64,000 bases of DNA from positions 6,152,935 through 6,216,934 of the forward strand of contig NC_058338.1 in NCBI RefSeq assembly GCF_905475395.1, written 5' to 3'. Position numbers and translations under genes: made by a program. The stretch's first letter is position 1; each line of letters opens with the position of its first letter. This document shows positions 36,509-46,576 of the stretch, one piece after another. The DNA comes from Chrysoperla carnea. Taxonomy: Eukaryota; Arthropoda; Insecta; Neuroptera; Chrysopidae. The notes under the pieces are model-generated. The model was not told where the DNA came from. It ran no database searches and worked only from the letters and a program-made list of their open reading frames with translations.

Positions 36509-37140
36509 GAGCTCCGTATAGTTAGCAGGTAAAATTGTTATTTTTCACTCAAACTATTTCCATTCATTTGGGAATCGTTTGGGAGGATTTGGGAATATAA
36601 TTTTAGAATTTGGGAATTATTAGTTTTCCTGTAATTAATGATTCTTTTTTCAGCGTATAGTTAGCAGGTAGGAAATTAAATCCACTTAATTTTTATGTTA
36701 TTCGAAAGGAAATCATTTGGGAATTACGATAAACACGGTTTCAGAGTTTGGGAATGTATAATTAATTAATTACACCTATTTTTTAGTTAATTGATAGGTT
36801 ATGTTAATTAACCGTACATTAATTGTTATATAGCAGTATGGCGCCAATATTCAAATATTACTGAATAATTTATTTTATAATTTATGTAAATGTTAAGTTT
36901 TATTTTGCCTTAAAACTGTTCTTATTCAATTGGAAATCGTTTGGGAAGATTTAGGAATATAATTTTATTATTTAGGACTGATTAGTTTTCATTTAATTAA
37001 TTAGTTCTTCAAAGCGTATACTTAGAAGGTAAAAAATTAAATTTTCACCATTTTTACGTTATTTGATAATAATTTACATGGAGACTGATCTAATTAATTT
37101 GGGAATCATATTAATCACGGTTTATCTTTATTAGAATAAA
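36509..37140. repeat. GGGAAT-rich tandem repeat between the duplicated blocks
   Basis: The motif CGTATAGTTAGCAGGTA occurs at about 36513 and 36654, and a diverged form at about 37016. The flanking TTGGGAATCGTTTGGGA blocks at about 36583 and 36943 align over more than 100 bases, giving imperfect units about 360 bases apart. It replaces whatever sequence lay upstream of copy A exon 1, so the two gene copies have different upstream regions. Confidence 0.65.
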
Positions 37141-37537
37141 CAGTTAGACTATCAATAATAATATTTCTCACAATTATTTAAAACTTATTCTCTACGTTAA
37201 AATTGTATAAAAAGTTGTAAACCTTGGTTTTGATAACTAGCTTTTCGCATTTTTTGTGCAAAGTACTAGTGCAATTATAAATTTGTTAGAAGTAATGAAA
37301 ATTTGTGCAATATTTGTGGAGTTTTATCCACTTTTTTAAGGCTAGCCATAATTTTATATATTAAAAAGTTTTTATTTCAGCCATAGTCGGCGAATAATTC
37401 GTAACATTTATATTAAGTAATAATTTTACTCAATTCCATAAGAGGCAAAGTATAAATTTAACAAACTGGGTCAAATTTTCTATATTGGACATTTATAGAT
37501 TAAATTTGGAGAACTTAATGTTTTCTAACTTCTAAGA

Positions 37538-37807
37538 CAGGGGTTCTTAAACTTATTTCGTCTACCGCCCACTTCGAGAATCAATTATTTTTCAGCACCC
37601 CAAAGCGTGTTATATCAGTTTTATCCTCTATTGTATTTAGCCTATAATAATTAGTCTTAGCCTCTGTAAGTCTCTAGTGCCTTCAAAGGGTCGCTATCGC
37701 CCACTTTGAAAAACACATTTCTAGCGTTTAGTGGACCTTATATTTATTCTATAAAATTCGCCTTACCGCCCCCTGTACATCTATAGCGCCCACTTTGAGA
37801 AACACTG
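37538..37807. mobile_element. hAT-like MITE, complete, in duplication copy B
   Basis: Ends are CAGGGGTTCTTAAACTT and the inverse of CAGTGTTTCTCAAAGTGG, as in hAT-type MITEs. The flanking 8-mers TTCTAAGA (37530-37537) and TTTTAAGG (37808-37815) fit a decayed 8-base target duplication. The interior has repeated CGCCCACTTTGA blocks. Confidence 0.7.
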
Positions 37808-38651
37808 TTTTAAGGTCTAGTGTAGGTTCTTCGTATCTACGGAGGAAATAATTCCGGGTCCTAATTTTTCAATTGAACATTAAATAAGACGAACTGATTT
37901 TACACTAACGTATTAAAGACGCTCTTTGTCACAATAATTTTTGATGATTACCATTACATTTCTACGTAGAGATATTCTTATCGCCTGTACTTCCTTAAAT
38001 GTTTGCCATAAAATAAGAGGCGTATTTAGTTTAAGGTCAGTGAGGCTTGGGCCTAAAGCGACAACATTACAGAGTTTAGATTAAATTGGTTTTGATTTAA
38101 AAAATTGTTATAGAAACCCGTTGATACAAAAATAAAACGCATAAAAAGCAAAGCAAGCACCATAAAGAGTTCCGAGCGCCACACAAGGGGGTTCTAAGTT
38201 CATTTACGAAAACTAAAAAATGCGCTGATGCGTTTTTTCAGAACAATAACTCAAATATGACGTCATTATGCTCAATTGAAAGCGCAGTCTTTTCGAAAAA
38301 AATCGTAAAGTTTGGTAGACTCGTCAAAAGGAAGTCACTCACGAAGTTTCAAGTATGTATTCATCATAATAAAAAAACCGTAGTGTCCCACGGTCTATAA
38401 AGTACATGAACTCAAAAATTTATCGATAAGTTTCTAGTAGGCATACAAATTATGTCTTTGAAAGTGTCCAACTAGAGAAAATTTAAAATTACTCCAACAT
38501 CCCAAAAATTTTCTTAAAAATGCTTTTTTTTAAAAAAGAATCAAAAGATTAAAAAAATTGAAAATTTGAAATAAGAAAAAAAAATTTAAACAATTATAAA
38601 AATTTATTTTGGAAAAAAAAATTTCTAATATGATGTTTAAAGAAAAAGAAA

Positions 38652-40609
38652 TTAAAGTTTAATCTGACCAGGATTTGGTTCTACAGGTTCATCTGATTCC
38701 GGTACAGTTAATGGGAAATAAATTTGCATATAACGATGGTACGTTTGTAAATCATCATTCGAGAATACAACAAATATAACTCGTTCAATTTTATCAGCAT
38801 TCTTGCCTTTTTGTAAAAATGTTCTTACAGCATTTAACGCCACACTTGTAGCTTTCTCCATGGGATATCCATACACACCCGTTGAAATTGATGGAAATCC
38901 AATTGTTTTTATATTATTCTCTACAGCAAGATTTAAACAATTTGTGTAACAACTTTCTAATAATTTTGGTTTTTCACCGATTGGACCAACTGTGTGAATT
39001 ATATCTAGAAAGAAAAAAACAAATCAATCTAATTTGAAACTTAACTGTATCGCGCATAATTGGAAACTTTGCGTTTTAAAAATACAGAAATTGCATTCAT
39101 TCATGTTTCAAAACAATAGTCTAGTCAACAAATTCAAATTGGTGAAATATAGAGATAAGAGTCGTCAAAATACGTGTAATGGCTCGTTAGATTCGGAATC
39201 TATAAAAATGTCTAGCAAAATTTATAGACAATTAAAAGATGTTGAAACTCGACGAAGCATATTATTATATAAAACAAAAATTTGTGTACCTTTCCTATCA
39301 ATTAAGAGAGTAATTAATTAGGTTAGGTTAGGTTAGAGTGGCTGTCCTGGGGTGGGACACACTTAGAGCATAGGGTCCGTAGTGATACCGTAAATGGGTT
39401 GGCCCATCCCCGGCCACTACTCCATGAACCATTTGGAGCTGTTTAAGAACAGCAGGAGGGCTTTGACGTCGACTGACTTTAGGTCGGAGAGGTCTACAAA
39501 GAGAGGCTGGCTCAAGTAAGTCCATTTCCTCATGACAAGAGCTGGGCAATGACAGAGAAGATGAAACATTATCTCCTCCTCGTCACTACTGTGACAGCTC
39601 CTGCAGTAGTCGTGATACACTGCCAGGCCTAAGCGTTCAGCATGCTTGGCGCCCAGCCAGTGTCCTGTGATAGCCGCAAAAACTTTGCGAACAGAAGCCA
39701 TATCTGTCTTGTAGTAATACAAGTACGTTCTTCCCTCCATCTAAGATTGGCCTTTTTCAGAATATCGTCTTTCAGAAGTAACTTGCAGTTCGCAAATGGA
39801 ACTCCCGGGTATTTATTGATGCTTGTGTCCGGCAGCATCGTGCCATTTCTGGCAAGCTCGTTGGCTTCACAATTTTCTGGAATGTCCATGTGTCTCGGTA
39901 CCAATACCAGGTCTATATTCATTCGTTCCGCCAGCTCATTTAAGGACGTACGGCAGTCCTGTGCTACCTTTGACCCTCTGAGCATTTAAATTGAATAAAT
40001 TTTAAAATAAACTTTACGTACATCTTGCAGGTAACATATACCCTCCAGTAATTTTCGCTTTTCCCGTTTCACAACCATTTAATGAAATACATTCTTCTAA
40101 AAGTGTTTGTCCTGCAGCTCTATGAATGGCACCATCAACTCCACCACCCCCACGCAATGAGTTATTTGCAGCATTAACAATTCCATCAATCTAGAAAAAA
40201 AATATTAAATCACTTTTGGTAATCGATTGGAAATTTCTAATATCGTCTATTTTTATACCTCTAAAGTTGTTATATCACCTTGCCAAACAGAAACTTTATT
40301 CGCTAATTCTATATTCCTGATTTCATCTAACGTAGGCTTAATAAATCCTGCATCTTTTGGAAAATTCGTAAATGATTGTATTTCATTCTTTTCAAAGTAT
40401 GCTTTCCATGGTAATATCTTTGAAAGAACAGTTGAATTTTTTGTTGTGTATAATTTTCGTTTTTCTTCAATTGATAATTCTAAATATCGTTGTTTTTCTT
40501 CTTGCCATCGCGTCATTTTGGCAGCTGTAGTACTAAAATGTTTTCCAAAATGTATAATTGATCTTAACCCTAATGTCAAAGTAAAATAACCCGGTAATTT
40601 AGAATACAT
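38652..40609 (-). CDS. MACROD-type macrodomain ADP-ribosylhydrolase, copy B (3 exons)
   Basis: Exons on the minus strand: 40609-40259, 40190-40022 and 39004-38652. Introns are 68 and 1017 bp with GT/AG ends at the same positions as copy A. The 290-residue product has NAAN at 123-126, GGGGVDG at 131-137 (Asp136 is the family's catalytic-type Asp), IHTVGP at 176-181 and STGVYGYP at 214-221. The loop form STGVYGYP is the one usual in MACROD proteins, so B looks ancestral there. The ATG at 40609-40607 exists because an AAG of copy A is ATG here. It places [17 protein letters not shown], which looks like a mitochondrial targeting peptide, at the N-terminus. An alternative start at 40516-40514 (MTRWQEEK) would give 259 residues. 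Intron 2 carries the same 5'-truncated non-LTR insertion as copy A. Which start is used cannot be told from sequence alone. Confidence 0.88.
39103..39321 (+). CDS. Copy B counterpart of the intronic open frame (doubtful)
   Basis: This is the same frame as at 34940-35158, in intron 2 of macrodomain copy B and again closed by the retrotransposon tail. It differs from copy A by an Asp to Asn and an Asn to Ser change. Its survival is explained by the recent duplication rather than by selection. Confidence 0.18.
   Translation: MFQNNSLVNKFKLVKYRDKSRQNTCNGSLDSESIKMSSKIYRQLKDVETRRSILLYKTKICVPFLSIKRVIN
39318..39982 (-). mobile_element. Same non-LTR insertion in copy B intron
   Basis: It occupies the same position, has the same 5' truncation point (CTTTGACCCTCTGA) and the same TTAGG-type tail as the element at 35155-35851, so one insertion predates the duplication. 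Relative to copy A it lost about 58 bases near 39700, which breaks the frame between the RNase H part and the zinc-binding part. Confidence 0.85.
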
Positions 40610-40638
40610 AACCTTCAAAATACGAATAATGTCACTTT

Positions 40639-41150
40639 TGTTGACTTTTAACGTATCTAGTGGAATTTTTCTATTCGATGTACCATAGACGATGTACTAT
40701 TTACATCATCTTTATATCTATATTCATGTTGTAAGAATTTTATAACAAACAAAAAAAATTGGTTCACATCATGAAACAGGGTCTTTAAAATTGATTATTA
40801 TACTTATTGGACATTAGATGTTTATTGTGTTTAACTGAGGAATAGAACTTCCTCTTTTGATATTTTGATAGTTTTCTAAGAGATATCCTTTAAAAAATCC
40901 CGAAAAAACTCTTTTGTTGTTGATGTTATTAAAAACTTCATTATTGGGTCATTATGACCCACAACTTACAAAAATCAGATTAAGAATTTGATTGTAATAA
41001 TGATTTTCCAAATTTTTTCGCTTTTATGTTTTTGAATGCAAAAATTCCGATTAATATTTAAAATAGGGTTGCCAAATGAAATAATAAAAAAAAACCCAGA
41101 GATCATATCACTAAAACCACAGATTACCTGTTTTTTTAAGGTATATAATT
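40639..41150. other. Upstream region of macrodomain copy B
   Basis: Non-coding. On the minus strand a TATAAAG motif lies at about 40711-40717, about 100 bases before the ATG at 40609; it may be a TATA box. A stop lies in frame between the two, with no other ATG. Confidence 0.35.
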
Positions 41151-41417
41151 TCATGATGACGCTTGACGCGACAAATTTGGATTTCACCTAACTGAAAAAA
41201 TTGAACTATGTGCAGCGTCAAATTGTAAAAGATGTAACTGCATGATGATGCTTGACGCTGTCTTTGAGCGTCATATTAGGAATCCACCTAGCTGAAACAA
41301 ATAGAATGATGCCCAGCGTCAAATTGTAAGAAGGAGTGACAAAAAAGTTTATTAATAAACCTAAACCGACCACGTGACCTAATTTGACGCTCAAACTCAA
41401 CGTCAAGCGGCATCATG
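41151..41417. mobile_element. MITE-like palindromic element with CATGATG ends
   Basis: It begins CATGATGACGCTTGACGC and ends with the inverse of CATGATGCCGCTTGACG. Inside, the block GATGCTTGACGC...CAGCGTCAAATTGTAA is tandemly duplicated (about 115 bases apart). It contains CACGTGACC at 41371. Confidence 0.6.
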
Positions 41418-41565
41418 AAAATACACCTTGATTAGAGCTCCACTTTACTTAGCCGCTCATTAAAACCCAATCATGGTGCATTTGTTAACTGGTCGAATAG
41501 TTTTTGAGATATGGTTTAAGATCGATCAGCTTCCATTCTTATATATATAGATTGTGTGCAAGTGA

Positions 41566-41772
41566 GGCTTATAAATTTGATAATATAGATACCACTCTTC
41601 AATCATCAATACTCTAACTATAGTCGTCTCTGTTCATCAAATGATGGATCTTCGGTTAAATTAAAAAAATTTGTTGTTATATCATCGTCAACCTTATATT
41701 TTTATGGTATTATTATAAACTACAAGATTGAAATATCCAATTGAAAAAGATAACCTATATGATTCATCTTTT
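41566..41772. repeat. Dispersed repeat shared with 23452-23720
   Basis: A shorter copy, missing about 60 bases between the ACAAGATTG and AAATATCCAATTG blocks. Its outer limits are approximate. Confidence 0.75.
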
Positions 41773-42446
41773 TTTTCAGCCAACTTTGACCGATAAAATA
41801 ATAATAAAGATCCTGGTGACCTAGGAATTTTTTATGATTTTTGGAAACTTTGTTATTCAAAAAATGTATTTATAAAGTTTTATGGAAATCCCTAGTTTTA
41901 TTCAATTTTGCATTCGTTGTGTAATAATGATTGCCTATAATTCACATTAATTAAAAAAAAAAGAAGCATTCTTATAAAATATTGTTGATAATAATTTGTA
42001 ATGTATAAATAAAAGTTCCCGATTTCCATTTATTCCATTAATTAATTAAGTCATGTCTCATAAATATCAATAAAAAATCGAGATCATTGCCAATGATAAA
42101 ACATAAATAAATAGAATTTTGACCGTTTAGTTATAAAGCACTACACTTGTTTAACATTCAATAATAATAAAATAAGATCAACAGTTATTATATTTAATAT
42201 AAATATATAACATCTCTATTCGGAAGCGCGTGCTCGAGATGTAATATCATATTTTGTGCTTATCGATCGACTTAACGCGCAAGTTTGTGTTGGTGGTTAG
42301 AAAAAACGACATTAAAAAGAAGTTATAACATACTATAAAAAAAAATTGTTGCACCTTTTTCATATGCTTGCGAATGAAAATTCTATTTTCATTTATTATT
42401 AACAATTATTCCCCTTAAGGAAAACTAGAAAACAACAAGACACACA
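41773..42446. other. Upstream region of the LAMP gene
   Basis: AT-rich except for 42225-42295, which has several CG dinucleotides (GAAGCGCGTGCTCGAG, ATCGATCGACTTAACGCGC) and could hold the promoter or 5' UTR. No motif is decisive. Confidence 0.35.
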
Positions 42447-45400
42447 ATGACACATATTAATTTCTTCGTTAAATATTTACTCGCATGTAAGTACTTTTAA
42501 GATTTTTCTCTATTGTTGAAATTGAAAATGAAAACTTGTTTTTTTACACAATTTAACTGTACAGTAAAATCTATGAATAATTTTTGTTTGTGTTTAGGTT
42601 ATTTATTTACATGTGTGTCTGCTTTAACATTGCCTTATTTAACAACTCGAAAACCACGGGTCACAAAATATATGACGACAACACCAAGTAGTACTCAATA
42701 TCCGGTAAGATCTTTAAAAAGTTTTTTTTGCCTTTTATTTAAAGATTATTTGTTAAGCCATATAAATATTTACATGGGTATGCGCAATACAGCAGCAATA
42801 CATTCTCACTTAAGCTAAGTAAGTGTATTTGGATGTAGAATTTGATTCAATTAATATTAATCGGTTATTTTATTAAGCTATAATGTTTATTAGTTCATAT
42901 TTGCAGAGCCGTATTTGAAAAGTACAGTTTATTTTTATTTAAATAAGAGAATTAAAGGCGGTATAATTTTGATTATTGAATCCTTTTATCTGTATTTTGA
43001 ATTATATAATTGTATATCTGATTTTCGAAGAGCCATCTATGAATTAAAAAGGTTATTCACATTAGTAGGTCAATGATTTCTATTGAGCGATTCGCGACTC
43101 CCAGAAACTATAGGAGGCACTTTAATAGCGGTTGAAGATGGTATAAACATCTATCTCCGTAGAAAAAACAAATTATAAAAGTATCTATTTTATCCGAGAA
43201 TGTTTGTAAGATCGCAGCACCGCGGTAGTTAAAAAATGAACTTTTTATCAGGTGTCCCGCGAATCATTTTCATATTTAAATCAGTAGAGGTCAACTCAGT
43301 AGTTTGAAGTCGCAAATAAATGATTCGCGTGGGCATGAACTTTCCCATTCGATGATTGGTTATATTCTTAATCATCATAGTTTTTAATAATGTCCCATTC
43401 GTTTCCTTTTTTCCGATTTTCTTCTGGTTCCTTATCAAGTTGTTCTAGATTTTTCTTTGTTTTCTTTTTCTTTATGGATCATAATCCAATGCTTACGGAT
43501 AAAGTGTCCATTCCAATTTATCTATCTAGTGTTCAATGTTAGAATAAATTTTCTTAGTCCGAAATATTTTCAATTGTTTTAAGTCCCAGCATATGGTGCT
43601 GTTTTAAGTAAAATTTTATATGTGCAAATGTGGAAAATACTCTTTCATCATCTTCTGGGCGGTTGATCGATATAATTCAATATTTTTCATTTCATAAGGT
43701 AATGGGATAAAGAAATGGATAATTAAATTATTATCTTTTTTTGAAGTTTCCATATTCAGTTTCAAAAATCCAATATCACATTTTAACTTTTTGAGATGCT
43801 CGGTTTATTAAGTTAGTCGCTTTTTCTACGTTTTTATATATTTATCTCCGTTTATCAGACTCATAGGTCTAAGTCCACCGAAAATTGTTTATGACGTGAA
43901 TGGATGAACGGGAATTATGTGACTGAAAACTTTAACCAATATCCTTTTGTCTAACCACGAGTTATCTTTAAAACAGGCAGAAATCCACCTTTCCGAATTG
44001 TTGTCTAGGTGTTAATAGTTAATTTGGTCTCCTGAAAAAGTCAATAAACATCTTGTTATATTTCTTTTGTCCGTACGCCTCTGTCAAAATCATATTTAAA
44101 TACCCCTCTGACGGTTTATAACAATCAAAAACAAGGACTTAAAGTGAATAATAATATGAAGTTTTAATTTTTAGGGAAGTATTGAAAGTTTACAAGTAGC
44201 CGCAAGTACAACAACGACAGAAGCGCCTACATCAGCTGTTTTGTATCGAGTAATTGCTAACAGTGGAGCAACATGTATTTTAATTCGAACTGATGCATTA
44301 ATTAGTATTCAGTACACGAGCACCGATGGTGAAGTCAAGGTAATTTGCCATATAGTACAAATTGTTAGGCTAGGTTGAGGTTTTTATCATACATAAGGAA
44401 AGGATAAACAATAGGGATAGAAGTCAGATGATAATATTAAAACAAGTGAAAACAAACAATTGACTGAGTTAATTGTTGAAATACCATGTATAGACAGTGT
44501 TGATTACGGAATCCTTTGTTTTTTCACGTCATGTAAGTAAAGAGAGATAGCCGCTCTTAGATATCCAGACATACATACGTGTCATACATACATGACTGAT
44601 AATTTTCGCCCTAACGAGTGAACAGTGATGTTTACGAAAAAATGTTTAAAACAAAAGTTTACATTTAAACTTTTATTCTACCTTTAACGGTTTACAAGAT
44701 GGGTCCTATAGACCCAATTGACCTATGTTGCTCATTTACGCAGTCGGTCTCACTTTTTACGTCTTGAGCACGCTGTTCAAAATTTCAGCTTGATATCTAT
44801 TTTCGTCTCTGAGATATCGTGTCGACAGACAGACAGACGAACAGACAACCGAAAATTGAATGGTTTTTTTTTTTTTTTTTTTAAATGATGAATACATTCT
44901 TTAAATTTTGTGAGTGACTTCTTTCTAACAAACTCTCTTCTTAATTCTTTTGTTAATTTTTGGTAGTTATTTCTTATTTCCAATGAAATATTTCTTAATT
45001 CTAGGAAGGAGATGCTTTTGTACCAGAAAATGCTCAAGTTACTGGTGATTGTGATAGAAATGAAGACGAGGCTATAATGAGTATTGCATGGCCAGGATTT
45101 GTATTGAATTTTAAATTTGAAAAAGTAAGTTATTTAATATAAACTTATAATAAATTCATTTAAATAATATTATTAAATTTTTTATTTTTAGACACCTGGC
45201 GGTGAGCGATGGTATTTAGACAAAGTGGAATTGGTATTTGATACAGAAAATAGAATATTCGAGCATATGATTGATCGCAAACATAGTGAGTATAATTTTT
45301 TCTTACCCCAACAAAATGGCTCATACAGAAATACTTTAATTAGTTTTTTATCCTGAGGTAACACACTTTATTTTACTTTCAGGTAAACTTATAAGATTGT

Positions 45401-45744
45401 CAACAAGTGAAGAACATAGTGCCATGTTATTCCCTACACCGGTTGGTAAATCGTACACTTGTGAAGATGAAAAAACAGTCACCTTACGACCTGCCAATGA
45501 AAAAGCAGCCTACTTTAAAGGGATCCTTTATTTGCGCCAATTGCGAGTTCAACCATTCATGTATAAAAGTACAAATGATTTCGGACCACAATTCGAATGT
45601 AGTGTAGCTGGATATATGCGTGATGAAACTGCTCCAATTGCCGTTGGATCAACTTTAGCCTTAGCAGTTTTAGGTACTATTACCGGTTATGGGCTATTTA
45701 GGTATTTTAAAATTAAAAAGGTTCAATACAATACAATGGAATAA
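42447..45744 (+). CDS. Lamp1: LAMP-family lysosome-associated membrane protein (6 exons)
   Basis: Exons: 42447-42486, 42598-42704, 44175-44339, 45005-45124, 45192-45285 and 45383-45744, all with GT/AG introns and consistent phases, giving 295 residues. Residues 1-22 are a signal peptide (ending FTCVSA). A Thr/Pro-rich stretch (about 28-69) follows, then one LAMP domain with four cysteines (C83, C120, C202, C248) in the expected two-disulfide arrangement, including SYTCEDEKT and FGPQFECSV. A transmembrane helix spans about 260-282. The short basic tail ends VQYNTME, in which YNTM fits the YxxPhi lysosomal sorting signal, although the usual Gly before Tyr is absent and one residue follows. LAMPs are major proteins of the lysosomal membrane and act in its integrity, fusion and autophagy. 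I see no N-X-S/T sequon anywhere in the protein, which is odd for this family. Intron 3 contains an F1 repeat. Orthology to the single insect Lamp1 is inferred. Confidence 0.88.
43560..43990 (-). pseudogene. Coding-like relics in LAMP intron 2 (very tentative)
   Basis: The minus strand shows short protein-like pieces: FFIPLPYEMKNIELYRSTAQ around 43630-43720 and RWISACFKDNSWLDKRIL around 43900-43960, broken by stops and frame changes. They may be the remains of a transposase or gene inserted in the 1470-base intron. No family could be named. Confidence 0.2.
44442..44860 (+). repeat. F1 copy inside LAMP intron 3
   Basis: Plus orientation from AACAAGTGAAAACAAAC to the GACAACCGAAAATTG block after the run, then a long T tract. 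It is inserted in the 665-base intron between LAMP exons 3 and 4, which explains that intron's length. Confidence 0.75.
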
Positions 45745-45869
45745 AATTATTAACGTAAACGGATCTAACCTCAAATATTTTCTTTTATGTGATTATTGGG
45801 TTTAAAATATTTAGTTTAGTCCAAAACCCATTTATTTGATACCAAAAAAAAGTTATGGAATTGTTTGAA

Positions 45870-45915
45870 TTTACAAAATAAATAAAATAATTAGTAAAAG
45901 TGATTTAAAATAAAG
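45870..45915 (+). promoter_or_regulatory. Likely polyadenylation signals of the LAMP gene
   Basis: Overlapping AATAAA hexamers lie at about 45878-45890, with another at about 45908-45915, 135-170 bases after the stop codon. They fit a short 3' UTR. AT-rich sequence makes chance hexamers common, so this is tentative. Confidence 0.4.
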
Positions 45916-46089
45916 AAATTTAACTAATTAGTAAGTTTGGTAAAAACTTTATAATATTTGAAAGAAAATTTATTTTGTTAAATGCGCAAGTTCCAAAATA
46001 ATGCATGCGCTCAAAATGTTTTTAAAGAAGTTTTTTATTTAATATAATTTTTTTTAAACAATTTAATTAGATATAAGGTAATTTTTGAT

Positions 46090-46511
46090 GAATTGAGTAA
46101 GCTCCCTTGTGTCAGCCGAGGACACTATTAGCCAATTGGCTATTAGCCAAGGACACAGGAGAATTCACTGGCAGTCTTCTCTCTCGCTTCCCCATATCGC
46201 ATCCACTAACAGGATAGCGTTTTCTATCTGTCATTTCTCTATGACCAACTGTTAATGAGTGTCATTATTGCAAACTGCAAATAAAAGTACCTATAACCCA
46301 TCATACAATGTCAACCTCAAGAACATGTATATATAAACTGGAGTGGAGAGAGAGGAAGGAAAAAAGACGCCTATCTGAGGGGGGTTTGTCCTCGGTCATT
46401 GCTGTACAGTACAAAGTACGCAACGGCCTCGATGATTATACCTCGCCCATATAGGAGCCGTGATTCAGACACAGGCGCTTATAGCTCCAATTTGGAGTTT
46501 CACGTCCTTTT
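46090..46511. other. GC-richer unassigned segment
   Basis: This stretch is clearly less AT-rich than its flanks. It has AGCCGAGGACA near 46116 and its approximate inverse TGTCCTCGGT near 46390, with a palindrome CTCCAATTTGGAG near 46485. No open frame convinces. It leads directly into the hairpin at 46512-46576, so both may belong to one element. Confidence 0.4.
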
Positions 46512-46576
46512 ATAAAATCACAATCAGATGTAGGTTGATCAAGAACCTACAGACCTACATCTGATTGTCATTTTAT
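46512..46576. repeat. Hairpin with 25-base stem and 15-base loop
   Basis: 46512-46536 pairs with 46552-46576 with a single C/C mismatch at 46519/46569. The core stem is CAATCAGATGTAGGT. The whole structure is about 65 bases, within the size of a microRNA precursor but also of a small foldback. Confidence 0.8.

Larger units (their letters stand above)
37163..40638. repeat. Segmental duplication, copy B
   Basis: Tandem partner of 33181-36508, separated from it by about 650 bases of GGGAAT-rich repeat. Exon 3 shared bases are identical and exons 1-2 differ at eight positions, so the duplication is recent or has been homogenised. It keeps the complete hAT-like MITE and has an extra segment at about 38100-38400. 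Confidence 0.9.

Noticed and set aside
28868-39340. TTAGGTTAGGTTAGG runs that could be telomeric repeats
   Set aside because: Each has only three or four units and sits at the 3' end of a truncated non-LTR element, so they are element tails, not telomeric arrays.
40227-40589. 120-codon plus-strand frame
   Set aside because: Antisense shadow of macrodomain copy B exon 1.
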